45,006 nucleotides of DNA from contig NZ_LGQZ01000082.1 of the NCBI RefSeq assembly GCF_003116015.1, forward strand, positions 1-45,006. Direction: 5' to 3'. The position numbers and the translations under genes are program-made. Every line of letters starts with the position of its first letter. Positions within the stretch are counted from its first letter, which is position 1. The notes under the pieces are model-generated. The model searched no databases and was not told the origin of the DNA. It worked only from the letters and a program-made list of their open reading frames with translations. Origin of the DNA: Azospirillum sp. TSO22-1. GTDB taxonomy: Bacteria > Pseudomonadota > Alphaproteobacteria > Azospirillales > Azospirillaceae. This document shows positions 8,538-17,130 of this stretch, piece by piece.

Positions 8538-9521
8538 ATGGCCCGCAGCAAGCCCCCCAACACGCTCATCGTCGTCAAGCGCCGTGGCTATGAGGACGAG
8601 GAGGAACACACCGGCGCGTGGAAGATCGCCTACGCCGACTTCGTGACGTCGATGATGACCTTCTTCCTGGTGATGTGGCTGATCAACATCACGACCAAGG
8701 AACAGCGCGAAGGCATTTCCGAATACTTCAACCCCGTCGCGGTGTCGCAAGCGAATTCCGGGGCGGACGGCGCGCTGGCGGGCCGCTCGGTGGACAAGAC
8801 CGGCGCGCTGACCTCGCCCAACGCCTCGGGAACCCGCAGCCTCCCCGTCGCCTCGCCGCCGGTGGTCGCGTCGGTCGGCAAGGACGACCGCAACCCCGCC
8901 GGCCGCAAGGATCCCACGCCGAACCCGGACAGCGCCGGCCAGCCCGCCACCCTGCCGCAGGTCACCCGCGCCGAGTTCGAAGCGCTGCTCGACCGCCAGA
9001 GCGCGTCCGTCCAGGAACAGATGGCGTTCAATCAGCTCGAACAGGATATCCGCAAGCAGATCGCCGCCGCCGGCGACCTCAAGGCGCTGTCCGAAAGCAT
9101 CGTCATCCAGCAGGTGCCGGAAGGCCTGCGCATCCAGCTGACCGACCAGGCGAAGTTCTCCATGTTCACGGTCGGCTCGGCGCAGATGACCGACCAGACC
9201 CGCCGGCTGATGCGTCTGGTCGCGGGGGTGATCGCCACGGTGCCGAACAGCCTGAGCATCAGCGGGCACACCGACGCGCTGGCCTATTCCAAGGACAGCC
9301 GGTACGGCAACTGGGAACTGTCCAGCGACCGCGCCAACGCGGCGCGGCGTGAACTGATCGCCTCGGGCGTTCCCATCCAGCGCGTCGTCCGCGTCGAGGG
9401 GCGCGCCGACCTCGACCACATGGTCGAGAACCGCCTCGACCCCCGCAACCGCCGCATCAGTATCACGCTCCTGCGCCATGACACCAATGGATCGCCGGCC
9501 GCGACCCGTTCTGTTCAGTAA
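8538..9521 (+). CDS. motB: Flagellar motor stator protein MotB
   Basis: MotB anchors the stator to peptidoglycan and carries the ion-binding aspartate. That residue is Asp34 in YADFVTSMMTFFLVMWLIN, the single membrane segment. A long Pro/Ser/Ala-rich plug and linker follow (residues about 55-160). The C-terminal OmpA-like peptidoglycan-binding domain has LSISGHTDALAYSKDSRYGN, LSSDRANAARRELIASG and NRRISI. At 327 residues it is normal to slightly long. It is the second gene of a two-gene motAB unit; the next unit (flgE) has its own promoter downstream. Confidence 0.97.
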   Translation: MARSKPPNTLIVVKRRGYEDEEEHTGAWKIAYADFVTSMMTFFLVMWLINITTKEQREGISEYFNPVAVSQANSGADGALAGRSVDKTGALTSPNASGTRSLPVASPPVVASVGKDDRNPAGRKDPTPNPDSAGQPATLPQVTRAEFEALLDRQSASVQEQMAFNQLEQDIRKQIAAAGDLKALSESIVIQQVPEGLRIQLTDQAKFSMFTVGSAQMTDQTRRLMRLVAGVIATVPNSLSISGHTDALAYSKDSRYGNWELSSDRANAARRELIASGVPIQRVVRVEGRADLDHMVENRLDPRNRRISITLLRHDTNGSPAATRSVQ

Positions 9522-9568
9522 AACCGTACACACTACAAATATAGATAAAATCCGCGGAAGCCCCATCT

Positions 9569-9599
9569 TTAAACCGGCTTTAACAGCGTGGCTGTAGCG
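9569..9599 (+). promoter_or_regulatory. CtrA-like promoter element of the flgE operon
   Basis: The best copy in the window: TTAA (9569-9572), seven bases ACCGGCT, TTAAC (9580-9584), which is a perfect TTAA-N7-TTAAC CtrA box. TAGCG follows at 9595-9599, 11 bases after the second TTAA. The flgE ATG is 82 bases downstream of the TAG. The gap between motB and flgE (9522-9676) otherwise shows nothing that I recognise. Confidence 0.65.
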
Positions 9600-9676
9600 T
9601 GGCAGCGTGACTGGTCCGCCGCGGAGAATCCCCGGATCCACTTCCCGTTCAAAAGTCGATACAAGAGGATTCGACG

Positions 9677-10936
9677 ATGAGCCTGTTCAGTGCGATGCGA
9701 TCCGGGGTCAGCGGCATGTCGGCACAAAGCTCGCGCATGGCCGCCATTTCCGACAACATCAGCAACTCCGCCACCGTGGGCTACAAGCGGGCCGACGTCC
9801 AGTTCTCGACGTTGCTGACCTCGCCGAGCCGGGAGAACTATTCCGCGGGCGGCGTGCAGTCGCACACGTTCTTCCAGGTGCAGAAGGACGGCACCATCCA
9901 GGGCACCCAGTCCTCCACGGACATGGCGATCCAGGGCGACGGCTTCTTCGTCGTGGCGGACCGCGCCACCGCCGCCCTGGGCACGCCCGAGCGCGCCTTG
10001 ACGCGCGCCGGCAGCTTCCTGCCCGACGCCGAGGGCTATCTGCGCAACAGCGCCGGCAACTATCTGCAGGGCTGGAAGCTGAACCCCGACGGCAGCCTGC
10101 CCGCGGTCAACCTGTCCGCATTCACCGACCTTTCGGCCATCAACGTCGCCAATCTCGCCTATGGCGGCAGCCCGACGAGCCACGTCGACTTCTCCGGCAA
10201 CCTGCCGGGGCAAGCCGCGATCGGGACGACGTTCGACACGACGACGACCATCTACGACGGTCAGGGAACCGCCCTCGACCTCAAGCTCACCTGGAAGGCG
10301 CTGGGCAACGACAAGTGGGAGCTGAACGCCACGCTGCCCACGGACAACGACACGCCGCCGGCACCCTACACGTTCGCGCCGACGTCGCCGGCGATGCCGC
10401 TGACGGTGGACTTCGCGCAGACCGGGCCGAACGCCGGCATGCCCATCACGCCGATCCCCAATCTCTCCGTCCTCTCGCCCGCCAAGCCGGTTTCCGACAC
10501 CATCGCCGTCACCTTCCCGAACGTGACGCAGCTCAACGGCGACTACGTCCCGCAAGTGACCGGCGACGGCTCGAAGGCGGGGATGGTCAGCGCGGTGAAC
10601 ATCGACACCTCCGGCAAGCTCTGGGCGATCTACGACAACGGCGCGCGCCGGGCGCTGTACCAGATACCGGTGGCCGACGTGACGAACCCCGACGGCCTGG
10701 TGCCGCAGGACGGCAACACCTACACGCTGGGCGCCGACAGCGGCAACCTGACGCTCAACATCGGCAACGCCGGGGGCATCGGCAGCGTCATCGGCAACGC
10801 GCTGGAACAGTCCAACGTCGACCTCGCCGACGAGATGGTCTCGCTGATCGAAACGCAGCGCGCCTATTCGTCGAGCGCCACCATCGTGCGAACCATCGAC
10901 GAGATGGTCGACGAAACCACGCGCCTGAAGCGCTGA
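9677..10936 (+). CDS. flgE: Flagellar hook protein FlgE
   Basis: FlgE is the hook subunit, exported by the flagellar type III system. It has the N-terminal D0 motif MSLFSAMRSGVSGMSAQSSRM and SDNISNSATVGYKRADVQF, central IQGDGFFVVADR, and the C-terminal EQSNVDLADEMVSLIETQRAYSSSA helix. The 419-residue length is typical. AGAGGA lies 7 bases upstream of the ATG. It leads an operon flgE-flgK-flgL-flgI-flgJ-flgN with short gaps or overlaps. Confidence 0.97.
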   Translation: MSLFSAMRSGVSGMSAQSSRMAAISDNISNSATVGYKRADVQFSTLLTSPSRENYSAGGVQSHTFFQVQKDGTIQGTQSSTDMAIQGDGFFVVADRATAALGTPERALTRAGSFLPDAEGYLRNSAGNYLQGWKLNPDGSLPAVNLSAFTDLSAINVANLAYGGSPTSHVDFSGNLPGQAAIGTTFDTTTTIYDGQGTALDLKLTWKALGNDKWELNATLPTDNDTPPAPYTFAPTSPAMPLTVDFAQTGPNAGMPITPIPNLSVLSPAKPVSDTIAVTFPNVTQLNGDYVPQVTGDGSKAGMVSAVNIDTSGKLWAIYDNGARRALYQIPVADVTNPDGLVPQDGNTYTLGADSGNLTLNIGNAGGIGSVIGNALEQSNVDLADEMVSLIETQRAYSSSATIVRTIDEMVDETTRLKR

Positions 10937-10961
10937 GCGTGCCGGCAAGGGAGCCCAAACC

Positions 10962-12365
10962 ATGAGCATCCAACTGGCCCTGCACGCCGCGCTGTCGGGG
11001 CTGCGCGCCACGCAGCAGAACGCGGCGCTGGTCTCGCACAACATCACCAACGCGACGACGCCGGGCTTCGTGCGCAAGGAGCTGAGCGTCTCCGCCGCCC
11101 TCACCGGCGGCCACGGGCAGGGCGTGCGCGTCAACGGCGTCAGCCGCGACGTGGACGAGCTGCTGATCCGCGACGCCCGCTTCGAGCAGAGCCGCTACCT
11201 CGGGCAGGAGGCGCGCGCCTCCTCGCTGTCCGACTACGCGCAGGTGATCGGCCAGCCGCAGGACGAGCGCTCGGTGTCCACGACCGTCGCCAAGCTCCAG
11301 CAGGCCTTCGAGCGCCTGCACGGCATGCCGGACGACAAGGCCGCGCAGAGCGGCGTGATCGACGCCGCCAACGCGCTGGCCGGCCGCATCCACGATGCCG
11401 CCTCCGCCGCTCTCACGGTTCAGGGCGACGCGCGCGCCCGCCTCTCCGCCTCGGTCGCCGACGTCAACGCGGCGCTGGTCAAGATCGGTGAGCTGAACAC
11501 CTCCATCGCCACCCAGCAGGCCCGGGGCGCCGACGTGGGCGACCTGATGGACCAGCGCGACGTGCTGCTCGACCAGGTGTCCGACGACATCGGCATCCGC
11601 ACCTACACGCGCGACAACGGCCAGGTGGTGGTGATGACCCGCAACGGGCAGACGCTGCTCGACCGCGAGCTGCCGGCGGGCGCGCAGCCGATCCAGATCG
11701 TCAACGATCCCGTCAACGGGCTCACGTTCCAGATCGGCGGGGTCGTCTCGGCCAACCCCGGCCAGGACATCCAGAGCGGCCGCATCATGGGCTACTTCCA
11801 GGTCGTCACGCAGGACATGCCGCGCGTGCTCGACCAGCTCGACGGCCTGGCGGCCGGTCTGGCGCAGAGCTTCCAGGCGGCGGAGGCCGATCCCACGCAG
11901 CCGGGCCTGTTCACCGTCGGCACGCCCGTCAACCCGGGCGATCTGGCGTCGGGCATCGCGGTCAACAGCGCGGTGCAGGGCAACAGCTGGCGCGTGCAGA
12001 GCGGCGTGCAGGCGACCGTTCCCCTCGCCCCCGGCGACCAGACGCAGATCGCCAAATTCCTGGATGCCTTCACCGCGGTGAACGGCTTCACGGCAGCCGA
12101 CATGCCGGCAACGGCGACGCTGGGCGATTACGCCACCGCCATGGTGTCCGCCCAGCAGACCTACCGCACCGGCGCCGTCGCCGACATGAAGACGCACAAG
12201 ATCGCCGCCGACACCCTGCAGACCGCGCGGATCAACCGCGACGGCGTCAACATCGACGACGAGATGCAGAAGCTCCAGCTCATCGAGCAGAGCTACGGCG
12301 CCAGCGCCCAGGTCATCCAGGTGGCCGGCCGCATGATCGACACGCTGCTGCGGATCGCGGAGTAG
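10962..12365 (+). CDS. flgK: Flagellar hook-associated protein 1 FlgK
   Basis: FlgK is the first hook-filament junction protein. The N-terminus (ALHAALSGLRATQQNAALVSHNITNATTPGFVRKE) and C-terminus (GVNIDDEMQKLQLIEQSYGASAQVIQ) are the conserved D0 helices. The middle region is variable, with a DVGDLMDQRDVLLDQVSDDIGI segment typical of FlgK. The length (467 residues) is normal for alphaproteobacteria. AAGGGAG precedes the ATG. Four bases separate its stop from flgL. Confidence 0.95.
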   Translation: MSIQLALHAALSGLRATQQNAALVSHNITNATTPGFVRKELSVSAALTGGHGQGVRVNGVSRDVDELLIRDARFEQSRYLGQEARASSLSDYAQVIGQPQDERSVSTTVAKLQQAFERLHGMPDDKAAQSGVIDAANALAGRIHDAASAALTVQGDARARLSASVADVNAALVKIGELNTSIATQQARGADVGDLMDQRDVLLDQVSDDIGIRTYTRDNGQVVVMTRNGQTLLDRELPAGAQPIQIVNDPVNGLTFQIGGVVSANPGQDIQSGRIMGYFQVVTQDMPRVLDQLDGLAAGLAQSFQAAEADPTQPGLFTVGTPVNPGDLASGIAVNSAVQGNSWRVQSGVQATVPLAPGDQTQIAKFLDAFTAVNGFTAADMPATATLGDYATAMVSAQQTYRTGAVADMKTHKIAADTLQTARINRDGVNIDDEMQKLQLIEQSYGASAQVIQVAGRMIDTLLRIAE

Positions 12366-12369
12366 GCCC

Positions 12370-13473
12370 ATGCTGTTCAACACCGTCTCCACCCTGGGCC
12401 TGAGCCGCCGCCTGCAAGGCTCCCTCACCGACGTGCAGATCGAGCTGAGCCGCGCCGGCGACGAGGTCGCCAGCGGCAAGCACGTCGACGTGGCCGAACA
12501 TCTCGGCGCCCGCACCGGCCGGGCGATCAGCCTGCGCAACCTCTACGACGACGTGGACGAGCACCTGAAGACGTGCTCGCTGCTCGACGGGCGCTTCTCC
12601 ACCATGAACAGCGCCATGACCAGCATCCTCGCCGCCGGCCAGGACGTGCTCGCCTCGGCGTCGACCGGGCTGGGACAGCCCTCGCCGACCGGCACCTCCC
12701 TGCAGATCCGCGCGCGCGGCGCGCTCGAACAGATCGTCGGCCTGCTCAACGCCTCCTCCGGCAACGGCTACCTGTTCGGCGGGGTCGAGGTGTCGCGGCC
12801 GCCGGTGCGCAACGTGGCGGGCGACTCGTCCGGTCTGCGCTCGCCGATCACCATCGTGCAGGATGCGATCGCGGCGGCCACCGGCGGCCCGGCGGCGCCG
12901 GTCACCGCGGCGGACAGCGCCGCGGCGGTCGCCACGCTGGACACCCTTTTCGCGACCCGTGACCCGGCCACGCCGCCGCCGGCACCGCTGACCGACACCT
13001 TCGAGGGCGGCTTCTACGTCGGCGCCACCGCGCTGAAGCCGGGCGGCACCCCCAATCCCCGCCTGACCGGCCGGCCGGACGCCTCGGTCGAGCTGGCCTA
13101 CGGCGTGCAGGCGAACGACCCCGGCGTGCGCTCGCTGCTGGAGGGGCTGTACATGCTGGCGGCGGTGGACACCAGCAAGCTGCCGCTCGACGCCTACCAG
13201 CCCTACGTCCAGGCCGCGGTCGACCGGCTGTCGGCCGGCACGGAAGGGATGCGCGACGCCACCGCGCAGCTCGGCATCCAGCACGCCACCCTGCTCGACG
13301 TCGCCGAACGCCACCGCACCCACCAGAAGATCCTGGCCGACCAGATCAACGACCTCGAAAACGTCGATCCGGCACAGGCGAGCGTGCGGCTCAACCAGTT
13401 GGAGATGCAGGTCGAGGCGACGGCGAGCGTGACGGCCCGCATCGCGCGCCTGCGGCTGACCAACTACCTGTAA
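12370..13473 (+). CDS. flgL: Flagellar hook-associated protein 3 FlgL
   Basis: FlgL is the second junction protein, flagellin-like at both ends. The N-terminal helix (FNTVSTLGLSRRLQGSLTDVQIELSRAGDEVASGKH) and C-terminal helix (RLNQLEMQVEATASVTARIARLRLTNYL) fit the flagellin/FlgL D0-D1 pattern, and NGYLFGGVE is the conserved central motif. It is 367 residues long, between flgK and flgI in the same operon. Confidence 0.93.
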   Translation: MLFNTVSTLGLSRRLQGSLTDVQIELSRAGDEVASGKHVDVAEHLGARTGRAISLRNLYDDVDEHLKTCSLLDGRFSTMNSAMTSILAAGQDVLASASTGLGQPSPTGTSLQIRARGALEQIVGLLNASSGNGYLFGGVEVSRPPVRNVAGDSSGLRSPITIVQDAIAAATGGPAAPVTAADSAAAVATLDTLFATRDPATPPPAPLTDTFEGGFYVGATALKPGGTPNPRLTGRPDASVELAYGVQANDPGVRSLLEGLYMLAAVDTSKLPLDAYQPYVQAAVDRLSAGTEGMRDATAQLGIQHATLLDVAERHRTHQKILADQINDLENVDPAQASVRLNQLEMQVEATASVTARIARLRLTNYL

Positions 13474-13482
13474 GAGCACCGC

Positions 13483-14622
13483 ATGCCCCCGCACCGCCCT
13501 GCCCGCCCGCTTCGGCGCACGTTCGCCGGGCTCCTTCTGGCCGCCTTCGCAGCCCTCGCGACGGCGGCCGGAGCGTCCGCACAGACCCGCGTCAAGGACC
13601 TCGTCACCTTCGACGGCGTGCGCCGCAACCAGCTGATCGGCTACGGCCTGGTGGTGGGCCTGAACGGGACGGGCGACCGGCTGATCAACACGCCGTTCAC
13701 CGAGCAGAGCCTGAAGGGCATGCTGGAACGGCTGGGGATCAACACCCGCAACGAGGTGCTGCGCACCCGCAACGCCGCGGCGGTGATGGTCACCGCGACG
13801 CTGCCGCCCTTCGCCCGCCAGGGCACCAGCATCGACGTGGCGGTATCGGCTCTCGGCGACGCGACGAACCTGCTCGGCGGCACGCTGCTGGTGACCCCGC
13901 TGCTGGGCGCGGACGGGCAGGCCTACGCCGCGGCGCAGGGGCCGCTCACCGTCAGCGGCTTCGCCGCCACCGGCAACGCCGCCAACATCACCAAGGGCGT
14001 GCCGACCACCGCCCGGATCGCCAACGGCGCGACCGTCGAGCGCGAGCTGAAATTCGTGCTCGACGACATGAAGGGGATGCGCATGGCGCTGCGCAACCCG
14101 GACTTCACGACGGCCAACCGCATCGCCGACGCCGTCAACCAGCGGCTTGGCCCGGCGAGCGCCCACGTGCTGGATCCGACCACGGTCGACGTGCGGATCC
14201 CGCCGGCCTACGTCGGCAACATCGCCCGCCTGATCGGCGATGTCGAGCAGCTGCATGTCCGCCCCGACGTGGTGGCGCGGGTGGTCGTCGACGAGCGCAG
14301 CGGAACCATCGTCATCGGCGACGACGTGCGTGTCGGCCGGGTCGCCATCACCCAGGGCAACCTGACGGTCCGCGTCGTCGAGACCCCGCAGGTCTCCCAG
14401 CCGCAGCCGTTCAGCAACGGCGCCACGGTGGTGGTGCCGCGCACCGACATCCAGGTGCAGGAGGGCAACGGCCGGCAGTTCGTGACCGTCGGCGGCAACG
14501 TCAGCCTGCAGCAGCTGGTCAACGGCCTGAACGCGCTGGGCGTCGGCCCGCGCGACATGGTCGCCATCCTCCAGGCCATCAAGGCCGCGGGCGCGCTGCA
14601 CGCCGATCTCGAAATCATCTGA
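13483..14622 (+). CDS. flgI: Flagellar P-ring protein FlgI
   Basis: FlgI forms the periplasmic P-ring. It has a Sec signal peptide (FAGLLLAAFAALATAAGASAQ, cleavage near residue 34) and then the family signature RVKDLVTFDGVRRNQLIGYGLVVGLNGTGD. Other blocks are DIDV-type dimer regions such as GTSIDVAVSALGDATNLLGGTL, and the C-terminus LVNGLNALGVGPRDMVAILQAIKAAGALHADLEII. At 379 residues it is full length. Its partner chaperone FlgA is in the divergent unit at 2.7-3.4 kb. Confidence 0.97.
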   Translation: MPPHRPARPLRRTFAGLLLAAFAALATAAGASAQTRVKDLVTFDGVRRNQLIGYGLVVGLNGTGDRLINTPFTEQSLKGMLERLGINTRNEVLRTRNAAAVMVTATLPPFARQGTSIDVAVSALGDATNLLGGTLLVTPLLGADGQAYAAAQGPLTVSGFAATGNAANITKGVPTTARIANGATVERELKFVLDDMKGMRMALRNPDFTTANRIADAVNQRLGPASAHVLDPTTVDVRIPPAYVGNIARLIGDVEQLHVRPDVVARVVVDERSGTIVIGDDVRVGRVAITQGNLTVRVVETPQVSQPQPFSNGATVVVPRTDIQVQEGNGRQFVTVGGNVSLQQLVNGLNALGVGPRDMVAILQAIKAAGALHADLEII

Positions 14623-14637
14623 ACGAGCGAGGATGCC

Positions 14638-14946
14638 ATGGACGTGACGGGTGTCTCCCCGGCCACCACCGACCGGCGCCCGGCCGTGAAACCGGCAGGC
14701 GACGCCGGGCATGCCGCCACCGAGTTCGAGGCCATGATGGTGGGCCAGATGCTGCAATCCATGTTCGAGGGGGTGCGCACCGGCGGAGCCTTCGGCGGCG
14801 GCGATGCCGAGCGCACGTGGCGGGGCTTCATGCTCCAGGAGTACGGCCGCGCCATCGCCGAAGCGGGAACGCTCGGCATCGGCCGCATGGTGCACGCGGA
14901 GGTCGCCCGGCTGTACGGCGACGGCGACGCGGGCGGCCGGCCATGA
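14638..14946 (+). CDS. flgJ: Rod-binding protein FlgJ, single-domain type
   Basis: A 102-residue protein matching only the N-terminal rod-binding domain of FlgJ: FEAMMVGQMLQSMFEGVRTG and MLQEYGRAIAEAGTLGIGRMV. It caps the rod during assembly. The C-terminal muramidase domain found in enterobacterial FlgJ is absent, as is usual in alphaproteobacteria. The peptidoglycan-cutting role is probably filled by the transglycosylase at 21134-21940. Its TGA overlaps the next ATG (ATGA at 14943-14946), suggesting coupling. Confidence 0.88.
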   Translation: MDVTGVSPATTDRRPAVKPAGDAGHAATEFEAMMVGQMLQSMFEGVRTGGAFGGGDAERTWRGFMLQEYGRAIAEAGTLGIGRMVHAEVARLYGDGDAGGRP

Positions 14947-15470
14947 GCCGGGGGTTGCGCGACGTCATCCGCGAGTTCGCCCGCGACCGCCGGCCCAAGC
15001 CCGAGGCGGCCCCGGCACCGGCCGAGCCGGTCGCCGCGCTGCCGGCGGTGGACGGCGCGACGGCGGTCGTCATGGTCGAGTTCCTCGACACCGTCCGCGC
15101 GCTGAGCGACCTGCTGGACGAGGAAAACGCCGCCATCGCCGCCGGCGAGGTGAACGGGCTGGAAGGCTTCGCCCGCCGCAAGCTGGGCATGGCCGAACGC
15201 CTCGAAGGGCTGCTGGCCCAGGCCGATGCCGATGGGGTGGCGCTCAACGGCGACCTGCGGGCCATGGCGCTCGAACGGATCGAGCGGCTGGACCGCGCGG
15301 TCAGCGACAACGCCGCCGGGCTGGTCGCCCTGCGCAAGGCGGTGCTGACCATCAACCGCACCCTGCTGAACGCGCTGGAGAAGGCGGCGAGCGACGGGCT
15401 CTACGCACCCACCGGCCGCGCGATCCGCCCGGTCGAGCTGTCGGCCTCCGGCCTCAACGCCGAACTCTGA
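14943..15470 (+). CDS. flgN: FlgN-like flagellar export chaperone
   Basis: A 175-residue, highly helical protein. The core reads FLDTVRALSDLLDEENAAIAAGEV, then RRKLGMAERLEGLL, then LVALRKAVLTINRTLLNALEKAA, the layout of FlgN family chaperones that hold FlgK and FlgL for export. Its position at the end of an operon with flgK and flgL supports that role. The start ATG overlaps the flgJ stop by 4 bases. The family call rests on pattern and context; individual residues are poorly conserved in this family. Confidence 0.75.
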   Translation: MSRGLRDVIREFARDRRPKPEAAPAPAEPVAALPAVDGATAVVMVEFLDTVRALSDLLDEENAAIAAGEVNGLEGFARRKLGMAERLEGLLAQADADGVALNGDLRAMALERIERLDRAVSDNAAGLVALRKAVLTINRTLLNALEKAASDGLYAPTGRAIRPVELSASGLNAEL

Positions 15471-15583
15471 AGGCATTGCCCCCGGGAGGAGGCACCCGCG
15501 AATACCCCATGTGCCTAGGGTCGGCACGCCCTTATTTCGCGGGCGGCGGCTGCATGGACGAGGCAGAATGAGAATGCCAACCG

Positions 15584-15597
15584 GTCATCCTGATGAC
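15584..15597. promoter_or_regulatory. Short palindrome upstream of ppk2
   Basis: GTCATC, two bases, GATGAC: a 14-base near-perfect palindrome 42 bases upstream of the ppk2 ATG. The two-base centre argues for a protein-binding DNA site more than an RNA hairpin. The rest of the gap 15471-15639 shows no clear terminator. Weak evidence; it may be chance. Confidence 0.2.
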
Positions 15598-15639
15598 GGT
15601 GCCGGCCATGCCGAAGTTCCAGCAGCAAGGACGGTGAGC

Positions 15640-16470
15640 ATGTCCAAGAAACTGAAGGCCACCGAAGACGTGAAGTCCATGTCGCCAAAGCTCAAGCGGC
15701 GGGACTACGAGGATGAACTGGCGAAGCTTCATGTCGAGCTGGTCAAGCTGCAGCAATGGGTCGTCCACAAGGGCCTGAAGGTCTGCGTCATTTTCGAAGG
15801 ACGCGACACCGCCGGCAAGGGCGGGACCATCAAGGCGATCACCGAGCGCGTGAGCCCGCGCGTGTTTCGCGTCGTCGCCCTGCCGAGTCCGACCGAGCGC
15901 GAGAAATCGCAGATGTACATCCAGCGCTACCTGCCGCACCTGCCGGCGGCCGGGGAAATCGTCATATTCGACCGGAGCTGGTACAACCGCGCCGGCGTCG
16001 AACGGGTGATGGGCTTCTGCACGGAGGAACAGACGAAACGATTCCTCGCCATCGTTCCCAATGTGGAGAAGGCGATCATCGAATCCGGCGTGATCCTGCT
16101 GAAGTACTGGCTGGAAGTCAGTCCCGAGGAGCAGACGCGCCGGCTGGAGGCGCGGATCAACGACGGGCGGAAGCTCTGGAAACTGTCGCCGATGGACGTG
16201 AAGTCCTATGGCCGCTGGTACGACTATTCGCGCGCCCGGGACGACATGTTCGCGGCGACCGACAGTTCATGGGCGCCCTGGTTCGTCGCGCGGTCGGACG
16301 ACAAGAAGCGGGCGCGCCTGAACATCATCCATCACCTGCTGGACCACATTCCCTACGAAGAGGCGCCGAGGGACAAGGTGAAGCTGCCCAAGCGGCAGGA
16401 TCCGGACGGCTACCGGGAGCCCGACTATCCGTTCAAGTTCGTCCCGGAACGCGCATGGTCCGTTGGGTAG
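15640..16470 (+). CDS. ppk2: Polyphosphate kinase 2 (PPK2)
   Basis: PPK2 transfers phosphate between polyphosphate and nucleoside diphosphates (usually making GTP or ATP from GDP or ADP). The 276-residue protein has the Walker A motif GRDTAGKGG (residues about 54-62), the Walker B/lid motif IFDRSWYNRAGVERVMGF (about 109-126), and the conserved LLKYWLEVSPEEQTRRLEARI and WKLSPMD segments. This length and motif set fit the single-domain class I type. The ATG at 15640 follows GGTGAGC; an in-frame ATG at 15511 would add 43 residues that do not look like family sequence. It stands between flgN and a minus-strand orphan, an unusual place for this enzyme. Confidence 0.92.
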   Translation: MSKKLKATEDVKSMSPKLKRRDYEDELAKLHVELVKLQQWVVHKGLKVCVIFEGRDTAGKGGTIKAITERVSPRVFRVVALPSPTEREKSQMYIQRYLPHLPAAGEIVIFDRSWYNRAGVERVMGFCTEEQTKRFLAIVPNVEKAIIESGVILLKYWLEVSPEEQTRRLEARINDGRKLWKLSPMDVKSYGRWYDYSRARDDMFAATDSSWAPWFVARSDDKKRARLNIIHHLLDHIPYEEAPRDKVKLPKRQDPDGYREPDYPFKFVPERAWSVG

Positions 16471-16495
16471 GGCGGTCTTGGTTTGAAACGGGCCG

Positions 16496-17041
16496 TCACG
16501 GCGTCTGCCGGCGCGCCGCCGAGCGCAGCGTGCCGGCCTGCTCCAGGCGCACGATCTCGGCCACCAGGGCGCGCTGGAAGGGCCGCGCGTCGCCCGGCAG
16601 CGCGAAGCCCTGCCCCGTCGTCCAGAACTCCACGAAGGCGCAGTCGGCCGCCTCGGCGGTCGGCCATTCGACCGCCACCGCCAGCCCCATCTCGACGCTC
16701 GTCCGGCGATGGTCGGTGACGACGAGCTGCGCCTCCCAATGCATGCCGCCGGCGCCCGCGTCGGCGCGCTGCTGGCTCCAGGTCCGTGCGTAGTCGCGGA
16801 AGTTCTCCGACGCCCGGTCCATGCGCAGGTAGCTGGAGCGGTCCACCACCGCCGGCGACAGGCGGACGACGTAGCGGGCCTGCCCCAGCGCCTGGGTCAC
16901 CTCGGCGGCGAGCCGCTCGAGGGTCGTGAAGGCGCCGCGCAGGTTGTCGGCCAGCGCCGCCGCCAGCGCGGCGCCGTCCAGGGGGCGCTTGGCGCTGCGG
17001 TCCGCGTTGTAGATCGCGAAAAGGTCGTCGGGCTCGCTCAT
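16496..17041 (-). CDS. Uncharacterised protein downstream of flhB
   Basis: I do not recognise this 181-residue protein. It has no signal peptide and no membrane segment. The N-terminal half is helical (LAAALADNLRGAFTTLERLAAEVTQAL). The centre is mixed, with conserved-looking aromatic pairs (VVDRSSYLRMDRASENFRDYARTW; MHWEAQLVVTDHRRTSVEMGLAV; CAFVEFWTTGQGF). The third-position GC bias is strong and in phase, supporting real coding. It lies 89 bases after flhB on the same strand, so it may be the last gene of the flgB-to-flhB unit. It is convergent with ppk2, with 25 bases between their stops. Confidence 0.65.
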   Translation of the reverse strand: MSEPDDLFAIYNADRSAKRPLDGAALAAALADNLRGAFTTLERLAAEVTQALGQARYVVRLSPAVVDRSSYLRMDRASENFRDYARTWSQQRADAGAGGMHWEAQLVVTDHRRTSVEMGLAVAVEWPTAEAADCAFVEFWTTGQGFALPGDARPFQRALVAEIVRLEQAGTLRSAARRQTP

Positions 17042-17130
17042 CGACAGGCCGGCTGTGGGATGGCGGGAGCCTCATGCGTCCCGTGCGAACGTCATAGGGC
17101 GGAAACCATTGAAAAGGAATTAAGCCGTTC

